From Isoetes taiwanensis (Eukaryota; Streptophyta; Lycopodiopsida; Isoetales; Isoetaceae), in contig JAJEKV010000053.1 of NCBI GenBank assembly GCA_021234155.1, positions 7,765,424-7,829,423 of the forward strand: a stretch of DNA of 64,000 bases. The letters are read 5' to 3'. Both the position numbers and the translations under genes were made by a program. Each line of letters begins with the position of its first letter. The first letter of the stretch is position 1. This document shows positions 10,769-19,974 of the stretch, piece by piece. The notes under the pieces were generated by a model. It was not told the origin of the DNA, did no database searches, and was given only the letters and a program-made list of their open reading frames with translations.

Positions 10769-13700
10769 TTAATCTACACAAATCGACATGCCTGAGCCGA
10801 TTTCTTCGGAGATGACCTTGCCGTCCCATTGCTCCATAAACTGCGGGTACTGCTTTACTAGATCTTTCTTAAGTACCCACGTCGCGTCTTCCACTGGCAA
10901 GTGTTTCCACTTGACCAAATACTGGAGGAATTCTGATCTCCTCGTTTTCTTGAAAGCTTTATCAAGAATCAATTTTGGAACTATTTCCAGCTGCTCCTCC
11001 GTCATTTCCAACAACGTTGGAGTGTCCAAGACTTCGTCTGGATTTGGAGTATGCTTCTTCAACAAACTCACGTGGAAGACGTTATGAATCTTTAGGTGTG
11101 CTGGCAAGTCCAGCTTGTAGGATTGATTGCCTACTCTCTTGACTATTCTGAAAGGTCCAGCCCACCTTGGAGCAAGCTTCTTGCAATTCCCGATCCTGAG
11201 TTTCGCCTGCTTCACCTTGATCTTGAGCCATACATCATCCCCATCTTTGAACTCTCTGACTGTTCGATGCTTGTCGGCGATGCTCTTCTGACGACTTGTT
11301 GCTGCCAACAGATATCCTCGAACTTCTTCCACAAGCTGCTGCATATCGGCCAACATCTGCTGCGAAACTTCCACTTTTGACACGGGGTTGTGCCAAGTGT
11401 CTGGAGTTAGGCACTGATAGCCGTAATTTATCATAAACGGCGACATTTGGGATGATTACTGCTTGGTGCTATTGTATGCAAACTCCACCAAGTGAATAAA
11501 TTCTTCCCATATACTTTGCTTATTCCAGACATAGTTTCGCAGCATGTCCTCTAAAATCCTGTTGGTCCGCTCCGTTTGGCCATCCGTCTGCGGATGATAC
11601 GCCGTGCTCATGGATAGCTTGGTCTGGATTGTCGCAAAGAGGTCTTGCCAAAAGGCGCTCATGAACTTCGGATCCCTGTCGGATATAATCTCCCTTGGCA
11701 TGCCATGAAGCCTGAAGATCTCTTTGGTGAAGAGCTTTGCTGTATCCATAGCTGTATCTGTGGTCCTGCAAGGCACAAAATGTGCCATCTTAGACAACTT
11801 GTCGACCACTACCATCAAGGCATCCTTCCCTCTTGCTGTTCTTGGGAGTCCTGTGATGAAATCCATGCTGATTACCTCCCACTTAGCGTTTGGCACCGCT
11901 AATGGCTCCAGTGCCCCTGGAATTCGAAGCTGCTCCGCCTTTGTCTGCTGACATAGCTGGCATTCCTTGATGTAGCGAGCTATTTGCTTCTTCATTCCTG
12001 GCCAATAATAGTTGCTGCGTACTTTGAAATATGTTTTCATGAATCCCGCATGGCCAGCTATTGGGCTGTTGTGCGTGTCGTGGAGGATCAATTTCCTTAC
12101 ACCTGATGATTCGGGTACGCACAACTTGTTCTTATGGTATAACAGGTTGCCTTCCTTCTTAAAATGTTTAAAGGCTTCCCGCTCCTTATCTGTTCTAGCC
12201 TCCCTAGAGAGACTTGCCCATACTTCCTTGAAATCCACATCCGTTGGCAAGGACTCTTCAATCTTCTTACCAAAGTCGCTGGAGATCGTCGAAATTGCAT
12301 TGCAATGCACTCTAGTTGTCAGGGGATGCCTTGAAAGCACATCCGCTACCACATTGAGCTTCCCTGGCTTGTAGACTATATCAAAGTCGTACTCTTCAAG
12401 GAACTCCATCCACCTTCTCTGCCTCAGGTTGAGGTGTGGTTGCGTGAATACATATTGGAGGCTCTGGTGGTCTGTATCCAACTGGAACTTCCTTCCCAAA
12501 AGGTAGTGCCTCCAAATTCTTAATGCCCTGACAACCGCAAGCAATTCCTGATCGTGCGTGGGGTAGCGCGTTTCGGCGCCGTTCATCTTCCTGGAATCAT
12601 ACGCTACCACACGCTCTTCTTGCATAAGCACTGCACCTGTAGCTATCTTACTTGCGTCTGTCGCTACAAGCTTATCTTTCTCCGGGTCCGGCAGGGTTAA
12701 AACTGGGGCGGTTGTTAAAGCTTCCTTCAACAACTCAAACCCTGCTTGGGCTTTCTTGTGCCAATGCTCTGCCCAATCTTTCACTTTTTCTGCCCTCGTC
12801 AAGTCTGTTAACGGGGCCGCTATCTTAGCAAAGTTCTTCACGAACTTCCTGTAGTACCCTGCTAGGCCGAGAAAACTTCTCACTTCATGCACATTCTTCG
12901 GCGCCGGCCACTGAATGACGGCTTCAATCTTTGCAGGATCCGTCGAGATTCCTTCTGCTGAGATCACATGACCGAGGTACTCCACCTTCTCTGTTGCGAA
13001 GTGGCACTTCGACAACTTGGCGTACAACTGGTGCTTCTTCAACTTCTCCAGCACTCTTCTCAAGTGTTGTACATGCTCTTCAAGGGATCTGCTATACACC
13101 AAAATGTCATCAAAGAAAACAATCACAAAGGTGTCTAAAAACTCCCTGAAGATGTCGTTCATGAGCCTCATGAACGTTGCGGGGGCATTCGATAAGCTGA
13201 AAGGCATTACCGTGAACTCATAATGCCCATACCGCGTTCTGAAGGCGGTCTTATGGATATCTTTTTCTTTAATCCGGATCTGATGATAGCCTGACCTTAA
13301 GTCGATTTTGGAGAAGACCTTTGCACCTTGGAGCTGATCCATCAAGTCATCTGATCTTGGCAGCGCATACTTGTTCTTGATGGTGTGCTTGTTCAACTGC
13401 CTATAGTCTATGCACATCCTTAAACTACCATCCTTCTTCTTAACGAAGAGAATGGGCGCTCCAAATGGCGAGACACTAGGTCTAATGAAACCTAGGTCAA
13501 GCAGCTCCTGCAACTGCTTCTTTAGCTCCGACAACTCCTGCGTTGTCATTCTATATGGGGCCTTGCTTGCTGGCTTTGTTCCCGGTTCGAGTGCTATCTC
13601 ACACTCGACTCCCCTATAAGGAGGAAGCTGTTTGATCTCATCTGGAAAGAGATCATGGAACTCCGTGATCAGCTGAGCTATTTGCTTCGGCAACTTGCTG

Positions 13701-14155
13701 AGCCCCCTGTCTTCTTTGCTTTCCTCCGACTCTGGCTCATCAATCTCAAGCTTGAAGATGTATGCCACCTGCTCGCTCTTGATGCACTTGAATAGCCACT
13801 TAGAAGACATGCACTGCATGATGGGAACAACTTCCTTACCTGTGATTTCGATGATCTTGCCGTCGGGCGTTGGGAAGGTCACCTTCCGCTTTCCATAGTC
13901 GGTAATGGCCCCTGCTGGCCCAAGGTACTCCATCCCTATGATCAAGTCGTACTTGCCAATGCCCATTACTTCTGCCCCCATCTGGATATTAATCCCTGGC
14001 AAGTCGATGTCGAAGTTGATTCTCTTGCCTGCCGTCTGCCTTACTGCACCACTTACTAAGACCACGGGCCTTGGCTTTGACTTTAATGGTTTCAACTTCA
14101 ACATTTGAACCATTCTGGGGGATGCAAAGTTATGGCTACTTCCCGAGTCTATCAA
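10769..14155 (-). pseudogene. pol: Pol of chromovirus A: PR-RT-RNaseH-IN-chromodomain
   Basis: The main ORF (14155-11456, 899 residues) and its in-frame continuation (11446-10769, 225 residues) are separated only by a TAA at 11456-11458, where element B has GAG. Protease: DSGSSHNF at 3-10. [11 protein letters not shown] (248-256) and catalytic FFDD (347-350). RNase H: D500, E537, D562. Integrase: zinc residues H702, C732, C735 and a D765, D826, E862 core with D(35)E spacing. The C-terminal part has a GPY/F module (WAGPFRIVKRVG, about 95-130) and a chromodomain (about 155-205; [15 protein letters not shown]). Chromodomains on integrases direct chromoviruses to chromatin, often heterochromatin. 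Only the central Trp of the aromatic cage is obvious. The frame to gag is also shifted. Confidence 0.92.
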
Positions 14156-14252
14156 GACTATGAACGACTTGGCCTTGGCCTTCCCTACTGTGGAAATTAC
14201 TTTTATCTTGGCTCTCGCTTGCTCAGTATCTATTGCGGCAAAGATATGACAC

Positions 14253-15611
14253 TCACCACGAATGTAGTCGCAGCCTTTCCTCGCCCGCCGCCGTCGACGG
14301 GATGTCCCAATCTCCCAACTCCGCTAGTGCTGCACTCATGACGTAGGGGCAGTTTGCTGTCCTATGGCCTGGCTGGAAGCACCTGAAGCAAAGCTGCTTT
14401 TCTATGCACTCTGTCTTTTTCCTTGGGCATCGCCGCAAAAGGATCGCACTACTTTGGAGTAGTTTGACCCCTCCTGCTTGTCCTTGAAGGACACCTGCTT
14501 CTTCTCCTGCTGTTTCCCCTGGTTGCCACCATATGGGGCTCTAGCTGGACCTGGACTGGCTGCCCTAGGGCTATAGCTTCCTGTCGCCTTGCCTTTATCC
14601 TGGAAATACTGCTGCTTTTGCCCGCTATTCTGAGGTCCCGTCCCCTGCAAGCTTATAGCCTTGGACTCCGCTTCTGATACTGTCCTAGGGTTTATTGCTC
14701 TCACAAGCTTGCGGATCTCCTCATTCAGCCCCTCAATTATAGCTTTCTACTGCATGCTTCTCTCCCAACTTGGGCACATACAGCCTTAGCCTCATGAATT
14801 CCTCTGTATATTTCTGGACTGATTTGTTGCCTTGCTGCAACCTATAGAACTGCTGCATCATAGTGGACTTATGTTCCCTTGGGACGTAATGGCGCTTGAA
14901 GGCTTTAGCAAACTTCCTGAACTTACAAGCATCCCTGCTTAAGCCATGTGCCTTTGCATAACCCTTCCACCAAATCCGTGCGGCTCCTTTCAAGTTGGCT
15001 GTTGCCACTCTTCCTTTGTCTTTATCTTTCATGCCATAAGCATTGCCGTATTCACTCATTTCGTCCAGCCATGCCTCCGCTTCTAATCCTGACCTGTTCT
15101 CCCCTGAGAACTGTTCCAGTTTCCGGGCCTTCCATACATTGCCCAGTGCGGAATCTACCTTCTTCTGGTAGTCAGAGGCCCTGGTGTCTCTTTGTCGTCC
15201 ATCTGGGGTGTTCCTCTGCCTTCCCTCTTCAGTGTTCCTTTGCCTTTCATCTGTTCGGTTCTGGGTCTGCTCTTCTTCTTCCTCGGAGTCGGAGTCTGAG
15301 CCTGAGCTTGAGTCGGAAGATTCCGGACTGGAGGATCTCCTTGTCTTGCTCCTCCTTTTGTCCCTTCCTGCTCTCCGAGCTGATGCTTGCGGCAACTGAG
15401 CGTTGCCCACCGAACCCACTCCTGCTTGCGCGGACAGCAAGGCCTTTATCTGCTCCAGGTCCGTCCTCATCTGGGATATCTCCTCCTCTGGGGTCATGGG
15501 TTCCATTTCTTCAAATAGGTTTCTTGCCGGGGGTGGTCTGGGCGGGGTCTGTTCTTCCCTAAGTTCTCGCAGTTGTCGTTCCCCTGCGTTTAGGCCTCTA
15601 GCTGCATACAC
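14253..15611 (-). pseudogene. gag: Gag of chromovirus A, frameshifted
   Basis: Three overlapping-frame pieces make up one gag. 15611-14733 (292 residues) has a Ser/Glu-rich N-terminus, then the capsid core (DYQKKVDSALGNVWK, EAEAWLDEMSEYGNAYG, ARIWWKGYAKA, YTEEFMRLRL). 14704-14402 continues as MRAINPRTVSEAESKAI. 14438-14253 holds the nucleocapsid knuckle CFRCFQPGHRTANC. The frames change near 14730 and 14440, so the copy cannot make full-length Gag. The homologous gag of element B lets the breaks be located. The 15611 ATG is the first usable one; the real start may differ. Confidence 0.88.
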
Positions 15612-15783
15612 AAGTGATTCATGGCTATATGGTTAGTTTTCCTTGTTCTCTTGCATTGTTTATGTTTGTTGGTATAGTTGTGGGGCAAAAATACATCAAC
15701 GAAACATTTAAAATGCAACAAAGATTATATTCATATATTATATAATATTTTAGTACAAAAAGTCTCCGGGATCAAGAGTCTAA

Positions 15784-17307
15784 CTAGTCTTGAAATCGCC
15801 GGTAAGACGGGTTGTCCTCAAGGAACTTCTTAACTTGGGCCGTTCCTACTGAGTGACCCAAGTTCCTGATGATGCTTGCTGACGAGCCACCCTGCAAGGC
15901 TCTCGCCAGGTCTTCCACCCTGCGGTCGGATCTGAGGGCCGCGGTCACCGCCAATCTCGCCTGACGTCTATGGGGTATGGCGAAGTCGAAGAGGTCAAGT
16001 GCCATTGCCCTCTTGACTAGGACAGCATAGTCGACGTTTGTTGCTATTCGAGCATGCCTGCCGAAGCCCGAGAGTGCAATCAGCATGAACACTCCTTCTT
16101 CACCCCTGGGGCTGAACTTGTAGTGTATCACCGCTACTCTCCCATCTAGCAGCAGCGGCAGATAGTACCTGAGCGACCTGTCATTGTGTGTCGCCGAAGC
16201 TTCTCCGCTTGTTTGGCCTCCAGCTCTGTGCCGCCCGGCGTACTCGTCGACCTCGATCTCAGTCAGCTCCCTGTAATCTTCAATTGTGGAGTCGACTCGT
16301 CTGAGGTCAATTCCTGCTCCTCTTGCCGGGGGTGGTGTCGAAGGCCTGTCCGTTAGGATGCTCGTGGTCTTTCCATGGATCCCCATCTGTTCTTGGAGGG
16401 CGAGGAACTCCTCCTCTGTTGGTAGCTCCCGCTCGTCCATCATTTGCCTGATGCTGTTGTAGGCCTGGATATCGGAAGTCGCTTTCCCTGTGTAGGTATC
16501 GGCTTCCCTCACTTGAAGCGGAAAGTCCGAGGCTCCCCGGACGATGAAGTCGTCCATGTCGGTCTGCCGCCGCTGGTGAAGCAGTTCGTCCAATCTGAGC
16601 TCCCTCTCCCTGCATTCGGGAAGGTTCTGAATGTCGCTGAGGAGTAGATACTCCTCTCCGTTGATGATGATAGGGGCTAGGCTTGTGATGCCTAGCCCAA
16701 GTGGGGGAGCAACTCTGATTGTCTGTCGGCTCTGCTCGAAGTTGATCAATTCCTGCTCTGCTTGGCGCCGTTCTTCGTCTGAGTCGAGCTCCGAGTATTC
16801 CTCGTCGTCCGACTCCTCTTCGTCTTCTCTTGCTTCTTGTTCCTGCTGATACTGCAAAAGCATCTGCTCTTCCTTTTGCACTGCTATGGGATCCACCTCC
16901 ATCGGAGGGATAGAGGTTGCTCCCATCGGGTTTTCGGCGCGATGGGATAAGAAAATGGCTAGGGCGGCGGTGTAGGAGAAATACTTGGTCCTGTTGGCTG
17001 TCAGGACCATGTAGTCAGGTAGCCTCTGCGCCTTGTTGGTTAAGTACTTGGCGATGTTGGGGACATCACCCAAGGCGGCTTGAAGGGATGGGCGGGGAAC
17101 GAAGTATCCTATACAAGGGGGGACCTGAACAGGGGAGGGTCCTACCCTAGCTTGAAATTCTGCTAGCACTTGCCTATATGCTGGGGTTGCATTTAGCGTA
17201 GCTTGGATGTCAATTTCTTTCCCAAAGACTTGGAAGATGTCGTTGACATCCGCCTCGGCAGCATGGGCACTGGCGCTGTACCATCGCCCGAAGTCAGCAG
17301 TGGCCAT
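15784..17307 (-). CDS. ORF X of chromovirus A (conserved, unknown function)
   Basis: An intact 507-residue ORF begins MATADFGRWYSASAH. I do not recognise the family. It is homologous along its length to 34668-36197 in element B. Shared blocks are the N-terminus (F.RWY.A..H, ATL..TP.Y, PDYM....NR), a middle block (GIT.L.PI.I.GEEY....DI, LR.DELL) and the strongest one near the C-terminus (LRYYLP, FSPRGEE, LIALSGFG.H). An acidic stretch (about 160-190, EEESDDEEYSELDSDEE) separates the first two. There is no signal peptide or membrane segment, so an envelope protein is unlikely. A TATAAATAA box lies 114-122 bp upstream. It sits between the H3 gene and gag. Confidence 0.85.
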   Translation of the reverse strand: MATADFGRWYSASAHAAEADVNDIFQVFGKEIDIQATLNATPAYRQVLAEFQARVGPSPVQVPPCIGYFVPRPSLQAALGDVPNIAKYLTNKAQRLPDYMVLTANRTKYFSYTAALAIFLSHRAENPMGATSIPPMEVDPIAVQKEEQMLLQYQQEQEAREDEEESDDEEYSELDSDEERRQAEQELINFEQSRQTIRVAPPLGLGITSLAPIIINGEEYLLLSDIQNLPECRERELRLDELLHQRRQTDMDDFIVRGASDFPLQVREADTYTGKATSDIQAYNSIRQMMDERELPTEEEFLALQEQMGIHGKTTSILTDRPSTPPPARGAGIDLRRVDSTIEDYRELTEIEVDEYAGRHRAGGQTSGEASATHNDRSLRYYLPLLLDGRVAVIHYKFSPRGEEGVFMLIALSGFGRHARIATNVDYAVLVKRAMALDLFDFAIPHRRQARLAVTAALRSDRRVEDLARALQGGSSASIIRNLGHSVGTAQVKKFLEDNPSYRRFQD

Positions 17308-17420
17308 TGATCTAGCGAAGAAGAGAGTATCAAACGGATGCAGAAGCGCCTCAGGGAGCTGGGAGATCGCCTAAGCAGTAGAGAGCAAACTTGCAGGGTG
17401 CTAAATGAGAAATGGGGAAC

Positions 17421-17429
17421 TTATTTATA
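17421..17429 (-). promoter_or_regulatory. TATA box upstream of ORF X (element A)
   Basis: The minus strand reads CTATAAATAAG, about 115 bp before the ORF X ATG at 17307. It matches the spacing seen for the other three accessory genes of elements A and B, which argues that it is functional. Confidence 0.65.
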
Positions 17430-17609
17430 GAATTGGGGGAAACCCTAATTTTTGGATGACCTAGATTTTACTGAGATCAGGTGATTCTGATCTATTGAGG
17501 GATGCAATTGCAAGTTTGAAGACTATTTCTAGGGTTTGAGCATGCTAAGGACAACTAATGAGCCTATTGCAACAATTTGGAGATCATTTGGTGAAGAAAA
17601 TGGTACGAG

Positions 17610-17875
17610 GTCTCACACGTTGCGCCCAGACCGATTTTGAGAATCTCATTTTCTGTCCTGGCGCGACGTGTGAGACATGGGTCCTAATTGGGCTAGGCTT
17701 ACTCAATTTAAGTGATCTAAGGCTGTAATTCCACTAAACTCATCGAGTTAGGCAAGATTGACCCCTTATTTGGTCGATTTGGAGCTGTTTTGGGCATTTT
17801 TGGGCATGGTCTCACACGTTGCGCCCAGTCCGAAAATGAGAATCTCATGTTCTGTCCTGGCGCGACGTGTGAGAC
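17610..17875 (-). promoter_or_regulatory. Two long hairpins between H3 gene and ORF X (element A)
   Basis: Hairpins lie at 17610-17676 and 17809-17875, starting 199 bp apart. Each has arms GTCTCACACGTTGCGCC and GGCGCGACGTGTGAGAC: 17 bp, fully paired in RNA if one G:U pair is allowed. A ~33-nt loop ends TTCTGTCCT. The same hairpin occurs twice upstream of the H3 gene. They lie upstream of the TATA box, so promoter elements, insulators or RNA structures in a genomic transcript are all possible. Confidence 0.85.
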
Positions 17876-18019
17876 ATCGTCTCAATTTTGCTCAAAAGCT
17901 CCAATTTGACTAAAACAAAAGCTAGAATTCTATAACTTAACTTAATTAAACTAGATCAGACATGTTATTTACTTCCAAAATTCTTTATATTAACAAAATT
18001 TACAGTTATTTACAAAATC

Positions 18020-19336
18020 TCAAGGGCGTTCTCCCTTGATGTGTGAGGCCAGATGCATGTCTTGCTTCATGAGGGTGACCCTCTTTGCGTGTACCGTGCA
18101 GGCCAATGAATCTTCAAAGTGCTGCACTATTTTCGCCTCTGCTGCCTCCTGTAAGCACAGCAACATTTCATCCGTCACCCGCATGTCTGTATTATACTCC
18201 TGCATGACCTCTCGGACCAAACGTTGAAACGGTGCCCGGGGGATCAGGAGTCCGTAGCTCCTCTGGAAGTGCCGGATTTCCTTGAGCGCCCTGTTCTCCA
18301 GCTTCTTTCTGCCGGCCCGCTTCTTTCCTGGTGCTCTGGGAGGTTTCGGCTTTGGTGGGGGTGGCTTCAGAGTCTGCTTCGGGGGTACTCCACCTTCAAC
18401 TGTCCTCACCCGATGCTCCTGAAAGTAGGCATTGTATGCCTCCCACTTCTCCATATAGGAGTTGTGCTCCCTAATTCTCTTCTGATAGACCTTGACAGGG
18501 TCTATCACATACGCCTCCCGTTGGGGTCGCGGGGCTTTAACCCTATCCCACGTCGGGAGAGGTGGGGGCTTCGCCAACTGTCCCGCCTCCTCCTGTTCCT
18601 GTGCTACCTGCTCAGGGGCTTCTTCCTCTACGACCAGGGGTTTTGAAGAGCTTGCTCCCTCTGCGCCAGGCACGTAGTCTTCATCCGAGTCGTCAGTAGT
18701 AGGCGGGGTCTCTTCGCCTGATGGTTCATTGATGTTGATCCCCGCTCCTCGCTTGCCGACCTTCACGACCTTCCTCTTGCCCGCCTTAATGGCTTTGGCC
18801 TTCCTCTTCTTGGGCTGGCTGGCAGGGGTCGGGTCGTCTTCCCGACTCTTCGTCCTCCGCTCCCGGCGGTGCTCTTTGGCTTCATACTTGCTGATGAAGC
18901 GTGCAAGATCGGCTTCTTCTGCGGGGCTGAGTGTTGGCTGCCGCTGCTCTTCTCTTCCCTGTTCTTCCTGCAGGTGGGTCTCAGCCTGGGGTTGCTCCTG
19001 GGCTGTTGACTGGTCCGCCTGCTCCCGCTGCTCCTCCTGTGGTTGGGCCTCAGCCTGGGGTTGCTCCTGGGCTGTTGACTGCCCTGTCTTCTCCTGCTGT
19101 TCCCCGCTTCTTCCCTCCTCTTGTGCGATCTCCTCGAGGATTTGGTGCATGATGTCTGGCCGGTCGTCCTCTATGAGCTCCGTATGGTCGCTCCGATCCG
19201 ATCCTGCATCCTCGCTCGAAGAAGATTCATGGAGAAGGCGTTCCCGAAGGACTCTCTGAAAGAGGCCAGAGCCGCTGGCGCTGGAGGATCCGCTTCGGCT
19301 AGGCTTCCTTGCAGTCTGTTTGGTGCGGGCCATCAT
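18020..19336 (-). CDS. Histone H3 with expanded linker (chromovirus A)
   Basis: An intact 438-residue ORF. After an M-M start it has ARTKQTARK, identical to mature H3 residues 1-9. A linker of about 340 residues follows: Ser/Glu-rich, Gln/Glu-rich repeats near 70-125, a basic patch KKRKAKAIKAGKRK, then a block with YNAYFQEH, TVEGG and KPPPP. The last 87 residues (352-438) are an H3 histone fold: KEIRHFQ (alpha-N), APFQRLVREVMQ (alpha-1), CLQEAAEAKIVQHFED (alpha-2), HAKRVTLM, then alpha-3. About half the fold residues match canonical H3 by eye; H113, R116 and D123 equivalents are kept. Loop 1 is not lengthened, unlike CENH3. The second ATG (19333) has the better start context (A at -3, G at +4) and would expose Ala1 after Met removal. 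Confidence 0.93.
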   Translation of the reverse strand: MMARTKQTARKPSRSGSSSASGSGLFQRVLRERLLHESSSSEDAGSDRSDHTELIEDDRPDIMHQILEEIAQEEGRSGEQQEKTGQSTAQEQPQAEAQPQEEQREQADQSTAQEQPQAETHLQEEQGREEQRQPTLSPAEEADLARFISKYEAKEHRRERRTKSREDDPTPASQPKKRKAKAIKAGKRKVVKVGKRGAGININEPSGEETPPTTDDSDEDYVPGAEGASSSKPLVVEEEAPEQVAQEQEEAGQLAKPPPLPTWDRVKAPRPQREAYVIDPVKVYQKRIREHNSYMEKWEAYNAYFQEHRVRTVEGGVPPKQTLKPPPPKPKPPRAPGKKRAGRKKLENRALKEIRHFQRSYGLLIPRAPFQRLVREVMQEYNTDMRVTDEMLLCLQEAAEAKIVQHFEDSLACTVHAKRVTLMKQDMHLASHIKGERP

Positions 19337-19434
19337 TTGACGGTTTGTGGATCGAAGCTAAGCGCCAGAAGATCGCCTTGGCAATCACGAGCGAAGTTCT
19401 AAGGAAGAACACGAAAATGGGAGGGGTCTAGGTC

Positions 19435-19442
19435 TATTTATA
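19435..19442 (-). promoter_or_regulatory. TATA box upstream of H3 gene (element A)
   Basis: The minus strand reads CCCCTATAAATAGACC, a near-ideal plant TATA box, about 100 bp before the H3 start codon. It implies an internal promoter distinct from the LTR promoter and a 5' untranslated region of about 65-70 nt. Confidence 0.75.
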
Positions 19443-19517
19443 GGGGCCAATTTTTAGGTCAACTTTTAACTACCTTTTTGGGTTGCCTAAAGCATCTAAA
19501 ACACCTAATTAAGCAAG

Positions 19518-19771
19518 GTCTCACACGTTGCGCCCAGCCCGAAAATGAAAAAGTCATTTCCTGTCCTGGCGCGACGTGTGAGACATGGTGGGACCCACTA
19601 TTAAATTAACATGTAACATGCTAATTCTACTGATTCTTAGCTTAAAATTAGAATTATCAAGTTATTTTACTGTAATTTACAACTTTTCGGTGTCAAAGCT
19701 GAATGTCTCACACGTTGCGCCGAGCCCGAAAATGGAAATCTCATTTCCTGTCCTGGCGCGACGTGTGAGAC
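19518..19771 (-). promoter_or_regulatory. Two long hairpins upstream of H3 gene (element A)
   Basis: Hairpins at 19518-19584 and 19705-19771 have the same arms as those at 17610-17875 and start 187 bp apart. The arm sequence is nearly invariant over the four copies, and so is much of the loop (CCCGAAAATG, TCATTTCCTGTCCT). Both lie between the primer binding site and the TATA box. Confidence 0.85.
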
Positions 19772-19961
19772 CACCCTACTTTTTGGATGTTGGCTCACCA
19801 ATTTTAGTCTTTTTACGTTTTCATTCATTTTAACTGTTACTAGCTTAGCATAACTACAAAAATGAGAAAAAAATTTCCCATTTTTCGAGGTTTAAGGATC
19901 CTATCAAGTTAGTGCTACTGGGAACATGGCCAGTGCTTTGCTCTTGGTCTCCAAGAACATT

Positions 19962-19973
19962 GCTCTGATACCA
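19962..19973 (-). promoter_or_regulatory. Primer binding site, initiator tRNA-Met (element A)
   Basis: The minus strand reads TGGTATCAGAGC one base after the LTR's CA end at 19975. This is the standard 12-nt complement to the 3' end of plant initiator Met-tRNA. The following bases (AATGTTCTTGG) also match element B. Confidence 0.95.
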
Positions 19974-19974
19974 C

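Noticed and set aside
11520-12374. Numerous plus-strand ORFs opposite pol of element A
   Set aside because: They are antisense shadows of a strongly conserved polymerase gene.
15784-17307. ORF X as an envelope gene
   Set aside because: No signal peptide, transmembrane segment or Cys-rich ectodomain, and it lies upstream of gag rather than downstream of pol.
18020-19336. Centromeric H3 (CENH3)
   Set aside because: Loop 1 has canonical length, and the K4/K9 tail is exactly canonical, whereas CENH3 tails are divergent and loop 1 is usually longer.
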